From Pseudoips prasinana (taxonomy: Eukaryota > Arthropoda > Insecta > Lepidoptera > Nolidae), in the NCBI GenBank assembly GCA_951640165.1, contig OX621266.1, forward strand, positions 8,928,001 to 8,992,000: 64,000 nucleotides of DNA. Direction: 5' to 3'. A program made the translations under genes and the position numbers. The notes beneath the pieces were generated by a model. The model saw only the letters and a program-made list of their open reading frames with translations. It did no database searches and was not told where the DNA came from. Shown here piece after piece: positions 8,759-20,003 of the stretch (position 1 is the stretch's first letter; each line of letters starts with the position of its first letter).

Positions 8759-10451
8759 GCTGGGAAAAAATGCGTTACGCATACCCGCCCATTGGGGGAT
8801 GGACGGGTTATGTGGGACTCTCCGGCTACTCCGGCATACCCACTAAAATAACCCAGCGGCACTCCCGCATCGTCTATTTGGAGGAGGACTGGGAAACCGG
8901 CTCAGCCTTTACGTCCAGTCCCCCACCGACGACCGCCCGCCTTTACAGCGGGGCCCGCACGCCCCTCCCTAAGTGGAGGGGCCCGGGAACGACCGTGAGT
9001 GCTCGGCCGTTCCCGCCCGACGATGGTGGCGATTTGTGCAATGCGAGCGAAGGCGCCCCCGCGCCTATCGCCCGCTAATCACCACCAGAAGGTGGGAGGC
9101 GACGGTCGTATAACCGCCTTCTCCCACCCCTTCTTCGCCTGCGGAGCGGCGCCACGAGAGGATCGTCCTCCCGCACGCGCTCCGCCGCCTCCTTTTGCGA
9201 CATGACATTCTCGCAAAAGGAGGCAACCGCCGCCCAAGCCTCCTCACTCCCCAGCATGGAGTTCACCACACTGGGAAGTGAGAGGTCCATCCCGACCACA
9301 TCTGTCAGGGCACGGCGCAACTCAGCCCAGGCTGGGCACACCTCGAGGGTGTGCTGCGCCGTGTCCTCCGCGGCTCCACAGTCGTGGCACGCCGGGGTTT
9401 CCTCCCTCTGGATCCGATGCAGGTGCGTTCCGAAGCAGCCATGCCCGGACAACACCTGCACCAGACGGAAAGAGAGGAAACCGTGGGGCCGCTCGAGCCA
9501 GTCCCGCAGGACTGGACCGAGCGCGTCCAGCGTCCGGCGTCCAAAGGTGGCGGAGGCGAGGTCTCGTGTCCAGTGAAGGACGATTGCGTCCCTCGCCTCC
9601 CGCCGCACGGCCTCCCGCTCTTGCGCGGCGGGGCACTCACCCAGCGCCCTACGCCGCGCCACCCATTCGTACACTCTGGCGAGCACCCATGCCTCCAATT
9701 CCCATGGAGGGGTGCCGGCCAGAGCGCACGCCGCCGCGAAGCCCACTGAGCGGTAGGCTCGCGCCACCCGCTGTGCAATGGCCCGTTGGGGCCTGCGGAT
9801 GGCGGTTGCATTCTCCCTCCTGTGGAGGGAGTCCGCCCAGATGGGAGCCCCATATAGGGCCATGCTTTTGAGGATGCCGGCATAGAGGCGCCGGCATCGC
9901 TCCTTGGGCCCGCCCAGGTTCGGGAGGAGCCATGAGAGGGCGTCCGCGGCTTTTAGCAGGCGCGTCGACAGCCCGCTGAAGTGCGGGCCGAAGCGCCACC
10001 TGCTGTCCAGCACGAGGCCCAGATACTTCATCTGGGCCCCGACCCCTATCCGGACGCCCTCCACCACGATGTGGGCGTCAGGAGGGCAGCGCTGTCGAGG
10101 CCCGTGAAAGAACACGGCCTCGGTCTTGTTCAGCGCCACCCTCAAACCAAGCTGGCGGATCCTACCTGCCACTAAGGATCCGCCAGCTGAGGCCAGACAG
10201 GCCGCCTCCCTAAAATCCCTCCCCCGGGCAACGAGGAGAGTGTCATCCGCGTAGCAGATGACACTCGTGCCCTGGAGGAGGGTGCCGCGCAGCAGCCAAT
10301 CGAATCCGATGTTCCACAAGAGGGGCCCTAGCACCGAACCCTGTGGAACACCGGACTCCGCGCCGTAGCGCCTGATCCTGGCCGTCCTGTCCGCCAGGAG
10401 GACCTCCCGGTCCTCCAGGTAGTTGGCCAGGATCACCCGCAGATATTGGGG
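8700..10451 (-). mobile_element. SART-like element S2, 5'-truncated in the RT domain
   Basis: It begins on the plus strand with the longest tail of the window, about 57 T (8700-8756), then a 3' UTR of about 320 bp and the 3' part of ORF2. The 5' break falls at about 10451, after AGATATTGGGG. It joins the 5' end of element B directly, head to head, without any CCTAA. Confidence 0.9.
9075..10451 (-). pseudogene. ORF2 3' half of S2 (RT catalytic part and C-terminus)
   Basis: An uninterrupted frame of 459 codons runs to the truncation point. It keeps the second half of the RT: ILANYLEDREVLLAD, ESGVPQGSVLGPLLWN and ICYADDTLLVARG with the YADD box. The thumb region and the CHDCGAAEDTAQH motif near the C-terminus follow. 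The endonuclease, the first RT motifs and any ORF1 are missing, so it cannot act alone. No stop or frameshift has accumulated, which suggests the insertion is fairly recent or homogenised with its neighbours. Confidence 0.9.
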
Positions 10452-10487
10452 CTCAAATTTAGTTCTCTAAAGAGAACTAAATTTGAG
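10452..10487. repeat. Perfect 17-bp inverted repeat with AA loop at a head-to-head junction
   Basis: The arms CTCAAATTTAGTTCTCT (10452-10468) and AGAGAACTAAATTTGAG (10471-10487) are exact reverse complements separated by AA. The repeat lies at the join of the S2 5' break and the 5' region of element B. It may be a fold-back made at integration or the first bases of the 5' UTR of B. Confidence 0.9.
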
Positions 10488-10758
10488 CTTGATTTATTTT
10501 ACGGGGTACCAACTTGGTGGACACACGCCATCTTGGCCGCCATTTTGTTTTTGTAAAGTTAACTTCAAAGCCCCATAACTCCCTCAATTTTAATCGTAGA
10601 ACGCTGGGGTTTTCACTGTTGCCAACGGGAGGACTGCCTCTAATTATTCAATACCGCATATATAGTGCTTAAGTATTTTGATTTTCCCCCATTTTTGGTA
10701 AAAAAAAAACTCGACTGACACGACAGCTTTTAGCGGTTTAGACTTTGTGACCCTCGCT

Positions 10759-12018
10759 ATGTCGACCCAAGACCCCAGTCGCTCTCGAGGCGACTCCCTA
10801 AACCTCTCCGACGAGGAGGGGCTTCATGAGGTGCCTAACACCTCCCCCCCCACCACCCCCGATGAGGATTTCCGCCTCAATCTTTCGGCGGATTCCACCG
10901 CCTCCACCAACAACTCTGCCCCTGACCCATTTTACAAAATGGTAATGGGGAAACTGAAAGAGGCTAGGAAGCTCCTCCTTGCTGGCAGAAGCCTCAAGAA
11001 GGAGAACAAGGCTGCCATTCTCCGCATCTTTGACGATGTGGAGGCCTTCAAGGCTCCCCCCCCTCCTGTGCCTTCTCTAGCAAATATTCCCAACCCTACA
11101 CAATTGAAACAGGAGATCATGACAGACGTCTCTAAGATCATCAGAGACGAAATTGAGTCTTTAAAAAAGACTCTCAAGCCTCCCCAAGCCCAACCCAGAC
11201 TGCGCTATGCAGATGTGGTATCAACTGTACCCCCCCCCAAGATTCCCACCACTAAGCCCAGCATCATTGTTGCGCCCAAGAAGGAGGTGTCCTCTGCTAA
11301 AGAGACACTCAAGTCCTTCAGATCCGAGGTGACCTTCAGGGACACAGACTTCTGCCCCCTGGAAGTCAGATACGTCTCGAACAACAAAGTGAGGGTAGAA
11401 TTCGCAAGCGAAAGCCAGCGCGATATCGCCCTCAAAAAGATTTCCAAAGCCTCCAACATCTCTGCTGAACCCAGCAAAAAACTCAAACCAATGGTTATCC
11501 TCAAGGGGGTTGCCTCCCACACCGAGCAATCGGAACTCTCACAAATCATACTCAACCAGAACACCTTCTCCACGAAATACACACCATCTGATCTTATCTT
11601 CAAATTTAAGCGGGGCAACCGCAACCCCCAGCTTTACAACGCCGTCTTTATGGCATCCCCTCCCCTATGGAGGGAAATCATAAAGGCCCAGAAGATAAAC
11701 GTAGACCATCAACGTGTACACGCTGAAGGCTACACTCCCCTACTCCAGTGCTACAAGTGCCTGAAGTTCGGCCACACTCGCACCCAATGCACGGAGAAGG
11801 ACAGTGTATGCTCCTTCTGCTCTGCAATGACTCACACATTTAAAAACTGTCCAGTCAAGGCCGATCCCACCAAGGTGGATTGTTACAATTGCATCTCACA
11901 CGCCAAGAGATTTAACCTGACTCTCACCAACACGCGCCACAGTGCCACCTCCAACGCCTGTCCTAGGTTAGTCCAAATGATGGACAAAGTTAAGAACCGA
12001 ACCGATTATGGACAGTAA
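10759..12018 (+). CDS. ORF1 (gag-like protein) of element B
   Basis: A 419-residue paralogue of the element A ORF1, expected to bind element RNA. The start is ATG 10759 (MSTQDPSRS), aligned with A; the in-frame CTG-rich leader upstream is not conserved. It has the same order as A: the acidic motif LSDEEGLHEV, a basic KEARKLLLAGRSLKKENK segment, a PPPP stretch, a possible RNA-recognition-like region (FRDTDFCPLEVRYVSNNK), then CYKCLKFGHTRTQC, CSFCSAMTHTFKNC and a third CYNC...H...C knuckle. The frame is uninterrupted and overlaps ORF2 by 11 nt (ATGGACAGTAA). The role is inferred from the family. Confidence 0.87.
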   Translation: MSTQDPSRSRGDSLNLSDEEGLHEVPNTSPPTTPDEDFRLNLSADSTASTNNSAPDPFYKMVMGKLKEARKLLLAGRSLKKENKAAILRIFDDVEAFKAPPPPVPSLANIPNPTQLKQEIMTDVSKIIRDEIESLKKTLKPPQAQPRLRYADVVSTVPPPKIPTTKPSIIVAPKKEVSSAKETLKSFRSEVTFRDTDFCPLEVRYVSNNKVRVEFASESQRDIALKKISKASNISAEPSKKLKPMVILKGVASHTEQSELSQIILNQNTFSTKYTPSDLIFKFKRGNRNPQLYNAVFMASPPLWREIIKAQKINVDHQRVHAEGYTPLLQCYKCLKFGHTRTQCTEKDSVCSFCSAMTHTFKNCPVKADPTKVDCYNCISHAKRFNLTLTNTRHSATSNACPRLVQMMDKVKNRTDYGQ

Positions 12019-15000
12019 CACCTCACGCAATCACAACACACACACACATTTTACATGCGTCCAGGTTAATCTCGGGCGTGGCAGAAATGCCACTCACGAA
12101 CTCAAAACCCACACACACAGACACAAAACTGACATCATTTTCGTCAACGAACCGTATATTGGTTCGGGTAGACTGATGGGCCCTATCCCTGGGTACATCA
12201 CCTACCAATTTCCCCAGCCCTCTCTGAACACCAAGGCTGCGATCCTTGTCAGGGAGCGCCTTTGCTGCACCATCGGCTTCACTGAGTTCTCCGATGCCAA
12301 TATGGCTATCGTCAAGATCCTCACCAAGGCCAACAAACCCCTTTTTGCCACTTCCCTCTATGTTGAGCCTCGCGACGACACTCACAATACCCTCGACAAA
12401 TTCTCTGCTTTCTTGCAAAAGAACGCAGATTCCAGCCATATTATATGCGGCGACTTCAATGGCTGGCACAGCCTTTGGGGTTCGCTCTGCAATAATAGGA
12501 GGGGTAACACCGTCGCCGACATAACATTACTTCACAACCTACACGTACTCAACACGGGCAGCGAGCCCACTTTTGTCACTACCACACACAGTCGCCTTAG
12601 GTCCTCCATTATTGATCTCACCCTCACTAATGACCCGGACCGCGTGCGAGTCTGTGACTGGAGGGTGGAGCCCGCCCTGTGCCCATCTACCGAGCACCGG
12701 GCTATAACATTCAACCTATCTTTGGACCGAACTCCCCTTGCCAAGAGTGCCAAACTTACCACGTTTAGATATAACACATCTAACGTGAAATGGGATCGAG
12801 TTTCCGACCGATTCGCTCGGGAACTCGAGACCCATATAAACTTTAATACTCCTCTCACTCAACTGCAGATCCCGGAAGTAGATAACTACATTGCCCACAT
12901 CACCTCTGGCATCCAACGCGCATGCGACAAGCTACTTCCCCGTAACTCACATCACCAACATCGCGCACCCTGGTGGAACGATAACCTCGAGACACTCAAA
13001 TCTCGGGTCTTGTCCATCCACCACCGGATGTTAAACCGCCGACGCCGAAACCGCCCCATGGACGACCTACTCACTGACAATGAGGAGGCGAGAAGGGAGT
13101 ATGCTGATGCGATTCGTGCCGCTTCCACCGAAAATTTCCGCGAATTCTGCGCTAAGCAGAAAAAAGAGGATGTGTACTCGGTCACGAATCGGATCATCAA
13201 GACCTCCCCCTTGAGACAACCGCCCTCCACTCTCAGGCTCGACGACGGCACATACACAAATAACTCCTCTGACACTGCTAATGCACTACTCAACCACTTT
13301 TATCCAGACGACACTCCCGACTCCACTGACAAACAGAAACGAGTCAGATCCACCATGCGTCAACCCATCGACACTCAGGCAGATCCGCCTTTTACTCAAA
13401 AAGAGGTGATTCAATGCCTGAAAAGCATGAATCACCGTAAGGCCCCCGGAAATGACCATTACCACGGATTACTTCGGACATCTGCCTGCAGTTCACCACT
13501 CTATTCCCCCAAACTATCACAGACCTTCTCAACAGATGCTTTACACTCAATTACTTTCCCAAAGCATGGAAGACTGCCGTAGCGAAAATTATTCCTAAAC
13601 AGGATAAAACGGACTACACGACCTTGTCCGCTTTCAGACCTATAGGACTAATTAACGTTTTCGGCAAGCTCCTTGAAAAACTACTCACAAACAGACTGAC
13701 TCACCACCTATGCACCACGAACAACTCCTCCAAACTTCAATTCGGGTTCAAATTACGAACCTCCACCTACCAAGCGCTCGACAATGCCCTCAGCAATGTC
13801 AGGCGCGCTCTCTCCAACCAGGAACATGTCATTGCCACCTCCCTGGACATCAAGGCAGCGTTTGATCACGCTTGGTGGCCTGCCATTTTCCTGCGCTTAC
13901 GCGACTCCAAATGCCCCCGTAACTTGTACAACACTCTTTTAAGTTACGTCGAAAGCCGTCAAGTCAGTCTCTCCTTTGCCGACTGTCAGGCCAGTAAGTC
14001 CATGACGATGGGCTGCATACAGGGCTCCGTTTGCGGCCCTGCTCTGTGGAACATCGTCCTGGACGAACTGCTGGACCTGCAACTGCCTTATGGCTGCCAT
14101 CTTCAGGCCTACGCTGATGACGTGCTTTTAATTTCTCACGCCAAAACCACCTCTGAGCTGGAGACCATCACCAACTCTGCCCTTTCCCAGATTCTTGACT
14201 GGGGTAACTCAGTCAAACTTACATTTGGTCCAAGTAAAACCCAGGTGCTGGGCTTTACTAACAAATCCACCAGATGTAACATCTCCATGGGTGATCAGAC
14301 TCTGACTTTTTCAGACAGTTTCAAATATCTCGGCATAATAATTGACAGGAAGCTTAGATTCACAAAACACTGTGATTACATTATTGAGAAAGCTAAAAAG
14401 CTCCTCAATAAACTAACCATCTTCATAAGGCCCACTTGGGGCGTACACCCCGGTAATGTTAAAATCATATACGAACACGTCATCCAACCTATAGTGTGCT
14501 ACGCTGCTAGCATCTGGTCTGGATGCCTCAAATATAAACACATACACAAAAAGCTCCTGTCTTTACAAAGACTATTCGCCCTGAAGGTGGTGCAAGGCTT
14601 TCGTACCCTCAACACCCCAACTGCGATCTGTCTAGCCAACCTAACACCATTACCTGCGAAGATTCTCGAGTTCGCAGATAATGAGCTGACCAAACTCCGC
14701 GGCTATTCCGCTCATCTACCACCTGATTGCCCCATCGAAAGCCTTGTACCTGCTTCCGAGCTCCTTCACCCTTCGCATAGAACCGGCATAAGATTCACAT
14801 CCGCCCTCACCTCTGAGGATGTGAACTCCATGATCACTGACGACACCGTCCAACTGTATACAGACGGCAGCAAACATGATGGTGGGGTAGGGGCGGCTGT
14901 AGTTATACTGCGGCCGAACTCCCCCTCCATCATCAAGAAGCTGAAATTGCATGATTGTTGCTCAGTATTTCAGGCAGAAATGTTCGCCATAGAGCATGCC

Positions 15001-15699
15001 TGCAGATGGATACTGGACAACAATTCGCGACGGAACCTCATATTGTCAGATTGCCGGTCGGGATTGACGGAACTCGAGAACCCCAATAGCGCCAACCACT
15101 TTGCCACCAAAATTCACCGATACCTGCACGACGCACTGTCTGCCGGTATTGACATTCGATTCGGATGGATTAAGTCCCATGTCGGAATTCCCGGCAATGA
15201 AATGGCAGACTCTGCCGCCAAATCTGCTGCGGAATTACACCGAACCCCGGACTATTTCTCCATCCCAATCAGCCACATCAAACACACCAACTCAAACACC
15301 TCCTCCGCCTCACTGGCAGAACTCTACGACCACACGACATACATCAAAACACTTCTACCTACACATGACGACTTGATATCCTATATCAAGCTCGTACAAC
15401 CTAACTTCGCGGTAACACAATTCCTCTCCAACCATGGTTACCACAAGGCATACTTGCACAGGTTTAAAATAACCGACAACGATGTCTGTCCTTGTGATAA
15501 CCAAACAGCCCAAACCCTCAACCACTTAATCGTAGACTGCCCACGCTTTCTGGCTACCAGAACCGACCACCTTCTGGCTACGGATAGCCCTGACCCCTTC
15601 AACTTACGTACTGTACTTGACCACCCCACCACCATAGAAACATTCCACAAACACATACACTACATTATCAAAACACTCAAAACTTTCAACTCAACATAA
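12008..15699 (+). pseudogene. ORF2 of element B, frameshifted between endonuclease and RT
   Basis: This is the EN-RT-RNase H protein, orthologous in layout to that of A. The first part (12008 to about 13465) encodes the endonuclease (VQVNLGRGRN, NEPYIGS, GDFNGWHS, STEHRA) up to the RT entry motif NHRKAPGNDH. There the frame shifts: compared with A, about 8 extra nucleotides lie at 13460-13470, inside an ATTACCACGGATTAC near-duplication. The first frame then ends at 13582. The second frame carries TSDICLQF, YFPKAWKTAVAK, FRPIGLINVFGK, GCIQGSVCGPALWN, YADD (from 14110), RNase H with TDGSKHDGGVG, QAEMFAIE, LSDCRSGL and GNEMADSAAK, and the terminal CPCDNQTAQTLNHL. All catalytic motifs survive; only the frame is lost. 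Confidence 0.9.
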
Positions 15700-16480
15700 C
15701 ACTCGACAAACACGAACACAAATTCCGCTGGTATATGGTATGACTTATAGGACCGTTCCTGAGTTATAGTATATACCAGTTCATGGGTTGGCGCGCGGGT
15801 CGGTTTACGGGGTGCCCTTCAGGCATCCTATTTGCCGGTCCGCGCGTCAACTCTACATTTAGTTTATATTTTTATTATATATTAGCATGTACATAATATA
15901 TATAAATACATATTTACTTTAATTTTTCTTTCTCTGTTGGTTCATTCCACACCTCTATCACATATGTGAGGGGGTGTGGAATGAAGCATTTAAATTCATA
16001 TAATATTATATCCTTTACAAGATACCCCTTTTGGCCAGTTCCAAAGTGCGGCTCGGCCTTATTGCGAGGTCGTGCCGCATGGCGGAACATCTAAAATCCA
16101 ATATATTATATTAATATTCAGATTTTATTATATCTTTTATTAAATACCTATTTGGCCAGTTCCTAAGTGCGGCTCGGTCTCACTGCGAGGCCTTGCCGCA
16201 TGGCGGAACATCAAAATTTATTATATTCATATATCATTATATCTTTTATAAGATACCTATTTGGCCAGTTCCTAAATACGGCTTGGCCTCATTGCGAGGC
16301 CGAGCCGCATGGCGGAACATCAAAATTTATTATATTCAATTATATATCTCTCCTTCCCTCTCCCTACGAATGATTGCATTCAACCCCACACCCTGCTCTC
16401 AAATCTAAAACCCAATTTTACTTTACTTCAAATGGCGGCAGACGTATCACTCGCGTTACCCCATTTATTTCCATATAGTT
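15700..16480 (+). promoter_or_regulatory. Hairpin-rich 3' UTR of element B
   Basis: The 3' UTR holds several inverted repeats. One at about 15728-15779 pairs CTGGTATAT with ATATACCAG. One at 15941-15985 has perfect 13-bp arms, TTCATTCCACACC and GGTGTGGAATGAA. Three tandem 109-121-bp units begin TTGGCCAGTT at 16031, 16152 and 16261. Each carries a GC-rich stem of the type TGCGGCTCGGCCT / AGGCCGAGCCGCA around a CATTGCG loop (16046-16080, 16168-16200, 16276-16310). The stem pairs are imperfect but largely kept in all three units. A role in recognition by the element's own RT is inference; 3' UTR dependence is known for SART1. Confidence 0.75.
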
Positions 16481-16497
16481 AAAAAAAAAAAAAAAAA

Positions 16498-16514
16498 CCT
16501 AACCTAACCTAACC
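16498..16514 (+). repeat. Telomeric repeat CCTAACCTAACCTAACC between tails of B and S3
   Basis: Three and a half CCTAA units separate the poly(A) of B from the poly(T) of S3: a second tail-to-tail junction like that at 7964. Confidence 0.95.
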
Positions 16515-16849
16515 TTTTTTTTTTTTTGTTTGCGCTGGGAAAAAATGCGTTACGCATACCCGCCCATTGGGGGATGGACGGGTTATGTGGGACTCTCCGG
16601 CTACTCCGGCATACCCACTAAAATAACCCAGCGGCACTCCCGCATCGTCTTTGTGGAGGAGGACTGGGAAACCGGCACAGCCTTTACGTCCAGTCCCCCA
16701 CCGACGACCGCCCGCCTTTACAGCGGGGCCCGCACGCCCCTCCCTAAGTGGAGGGGCCCGGAAACGACCGTGAGTGCTCGGCCGTTCCCGCCCGACGTGG
16801 GTGGTGATTAGTGCAATGCGAGCGAAGGCGCCCCCGCGCCTGTCGCCCG

Positions 16850-19800
16850 CTAATCACCACCAGAAGGAGGGAGACGACGATCGTACAACCGCCGTCTCCC
16901 ACCCCTTCTTCGCCTGCGGAGCGGCGGCGCGAGAGGATCATCCTCCCGCGCGCGCTCCGCCGCCTCCTTTTGCGACATGACATTCTCGCAAAAGGAGGCA
17001 ACCGCCGCCCAAGCCTCCTCACTTCCCAGCATGGAATTCACCACACTGGGAAGCGAGAGGTCAATCCCGACTACATCGGTCAGGGCACGGCGCAGCTCAG
17101 CCCAGGCTGGGCACACCTCGAGGGTGTGCTGCGCCGTGTCCTCCGCGGCTCCACACTCGTGGCACGCCGGGGTTTCCTCCCTCCGGATCCGATGCAGGTG
17201 CGATCCGAAGCAGCCATGCCCGGATAACACCTGCACCAGACGGAACGAGAGGAAACCGTGGGACCGCTCGAGCCAGTCCCGCAGGACTGGACCGAGCGCG
17301 TCCAGCGTCCGGCGTCCAAATGTGGCGGAGGCGAGGTCCCGTGTCCAGTGTAGGACGATTGCGTCCCTCGCCTCCCGCCGCACGGCATCCCGCTCTTGCG
17401 CGGCGGGGCGCTCACCGAGCGCCCTACGCCGCGCCGCCCATTCGTACACTCTGGCGAGCACCCATGCCTCCAATTCCCAGGGAGGGGTGCCGGCCAGAGC
17501 GCACGCCGCCGCAAAGCCCACTGAGCGGTAGGCTCTCGCCACCCGCTGTGCAATGGCCCGTTGGGGCCTGCGGATGGCGGTTGCATTCTCCCTCCTATGG
17601 AGGGAGTCCGCCCAGATGGGTGCCCCATATAGGGCCATGCTCTTGAGGATGCCGGCATAGAGGCGCCGGCATCGCTCCTTGGGCCCTCCCAGGTTTGGGA
17701 GGAGCCATGAGAGGGCGTCCGCGGCTTTCAGCAGGCGCGTCGACAGCCCGCTAAAGTGCGGGCCGAAGCGCCACCTGCTGTCCAGCACGAGGCCCAGATA
17801 CTTTATCTGGGCCCCGACCCCTATCCGGACGCCCTCCACCACGATGTGGGCGTCAGGAGGGCAGCGCTGCCGAGGCCCGTGAAAGAACACGGCCTCGGTC
17901 TTGTTCAGCGCTACCCTCAAACCGAGCTGGCGGATCCTACCTGCCACTAAGGATCCGCCAGCCGAGGCCAGACAGGCCGCCTCTCCAAAGTCCCTCCCCC
18001 GGGCAACGAGGAGAGTGTCATCCGCGTAGCAGATGACACTCGTGCCCTGGAGGAGGGTGCCGCGCAGCAGCCAATCGAATCCGATGTTCCACAAGAGGGG
18101 CCCTAGCACCGAACCCTGTGGAACACCGGACTCCGCGCCGTAGCGCCTGATCCTGGCCGTCCTGTCCGCCAGGAGGACCTCCCGGTCCTCCAGGTAGTTG
18201 GCCAGGATCACCCGCAGATATTGGGGCACTCCGTGGTACCGGAGTGCCTCCAATATGGTCGAGTGGGGCACGGAGTTGAAGGCGTTGGCGATGTCGAACG
18301 ACACCGCCAACACTCCGTCCCCAGCCCCGACCGCCTCCTGCACTTGGCCCCTGAGTAGGGCCACCGCGTCGATCGTCGAACGCCCCTGTCGAAACCCGAA
18401 CTGGGCGTCCGACAGGTCTGGCCCTACCTCCCGCAGCTGGCTATTAAGCCGGGTGGCGATGATCCCCTCGAACAATTTACCGACCTCATCGAGCAGAACG
18501 ATGGGCCGGTATGCCGAGGGGGAGTCCACCGGGCGTCCCTCCTTCCGGAGCAGGCAAAGCTGCCCCTCCTTCCAGATCTTCGGGAACCTCCCAGCCGTCA
18601 GGCACGCGCTGAAGAGGTCCCGAAACCTCTCCTCCATGAGGGACGCCGAGATGGCCACCACCCGTGCGGGGACACCATCCGGTCCAGGGGCCGTCTTCTT
18701 CGCGCGGAGGGACAGAACCCCCGCGCGAAGTTCCTCCACCGATACTGGAGGGACCTCCTCCGGCGAAGCCACCACCCCCCCCAGTGGGGGGTTCATCGTT
18801 GGTGGGGTGAAGTCGGTCCTGCGTGGAAACAGTGACCGAACCACCCCATCCAGCAACGCCGGCTCTAGGGTCTCCGTTACTGGGGGACCATAAGGACGAA
18901 GCTGGCTCCGCGCCAGCTTATATGGTCTCCCAAACGGATCCCTATCGAGTCCCTCCAGCATCTCGGCCTTTGCCGAGTCTTCGGCGGCGCACATTGCCGA
19001 CTTGAGGACCGTCTTTGCCTCTACGTAAGAGGCGTAGAGGCGGTCCTCCTCCGCCTGACATCGGCTGGTGCGCCGCCGACTCCGCGTGTAGGCCCTCCTG
19101 GCCTCCACGCACGCGGCCCGGAGCGCCGCCAGCTCCCCCGTCCACCAATAAACGGCGCGACGGGGAGGCGGACGGCGAGACCGAGGCATGCTGGAGTTGC
19201 ATACCTCGGTCAGGGACCCCCGCAGCTGAACCGCTGCGGCGTCCACGTCCGTGACCTCAACAGGGGGCGAGAGCCAGTCCCGGAGGAACGCAGCCTCCTG
19301 GGCTGCCTCCCGGTCCAGGCGGGTGAGAGCCCACCGCGGGAAGGGAGATTGGCCCGAGCGGGCCCTGGGTGGAGATGTCGAACCGCACATATCGGTGGTC
19401 CGACAGGGTCTCCACCATCTCTACCCGCCAGTTCACGACGCGGGCGGCTAGAACGGGGGTGGCGAACGATACGTCCACCACTGACCCTCCCCGTTGCCGC
19501 ACACACGTGTGAACATCCCCCCTGTTTAGGAGGGACACGCCGCACGAAGCCGACCAAAATTCGACGGCGCGCCCCCGGACGTTGCAGAACGCCGCCGGGT
19601 TACCCCAGGCCACCGCTTTGGCGTTTAGGTCGCCCAATATGACGACCTGACGTGGCGCCGCCCTCCCGACGACTGCCGTAAGGACTTCGAGAAAATTCTC
19701 GAAGTCCCTTAGAGGGCGGTTTGGGGAGAAATAGACCCCGACCAGGGCTATTTCTCCCCACGCGGCGGCCACGTATCCCGGACCCCTCTCTAAAAGCGAG

Positions 19801-20003
19801 AGGGGAGGGGAGTCCGTGGCAGGCCGCGACACCAACGCCACCAAGCCGTCCCGATCACCCAGCCAACGGCCAGGTACCGAGTACGGCTCGGCGACCACCG
19901 CCACGTCCACCAACCACTCGGCCACAGTCTGCATCAACAGATCCTGTGCCGCTCTGCAGTGGTTGGTGTTCGCCTGGAGGATGCGATGTTCGACCCTACC
20001 CAT
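16850..20003 (-). pseudogene. ORF2 of S3: endonuclease-RT with a 14-bp deletion
   Basis: It starts at the ATG of the TAATG (plus 20001-20005). The endonuclease is recognisable (ILQANTNHCRAAQDLL, VAEPYSVPG, GDLNAKAVAWGN, SVVDVSFATP, LSDHRYVRFD). Next to STQ, 14 bp present in S4, S6, S7 and S8 are missing at 19364/19365, which shifts the frame. After the shift the RT is complete: APGPDGVPARV, YRPIVLLDEVGKLFE, VSFDIANAFNSVP, GVPQGSVLGPLLWN and YADD. The C-terminus has TPACHECGAAEDTAQH and CPAWAEL and no RNase H. The length, 3154 bp against 3171 in S6, is explained by the 14-bp loss plus one missing Glu codon. Only this lesion separates it from a working frame. Confidence 0.92.

Larger units (their letters stand above)
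10452..16497 (+). mobile_element. TRAS-like telomeric non-LTR retrotransposon B (ORF2 frameshifted)
   Basis: A 6.0-kb element related to A throughout but clearly diverged. The 5' UTR is 10452-10758, then come ORF1, an 11-nt overlap, ORF2 with one frameshift, and a long 3' UTR (15700-16480) rich in hairpins. The poly(A) at 16481-16497 runs into CCTAACCTAACCTAACC. It has the same orientation and the same terminal GCAGACGTAT...GCGTTACCCC sequence as A. Confidence 0.88.

Noticed and set aside
8190..8846. Many plus-strand and alternate-frame ORFs over the S elements (also 9202-9871, 16977-17646, 22817-23410, 28122-28715)
   Set aside because: They are antisense or shifted shadows of ORF2 in GC-rich DNA: they recur at the same place in every copy and carry no domain.
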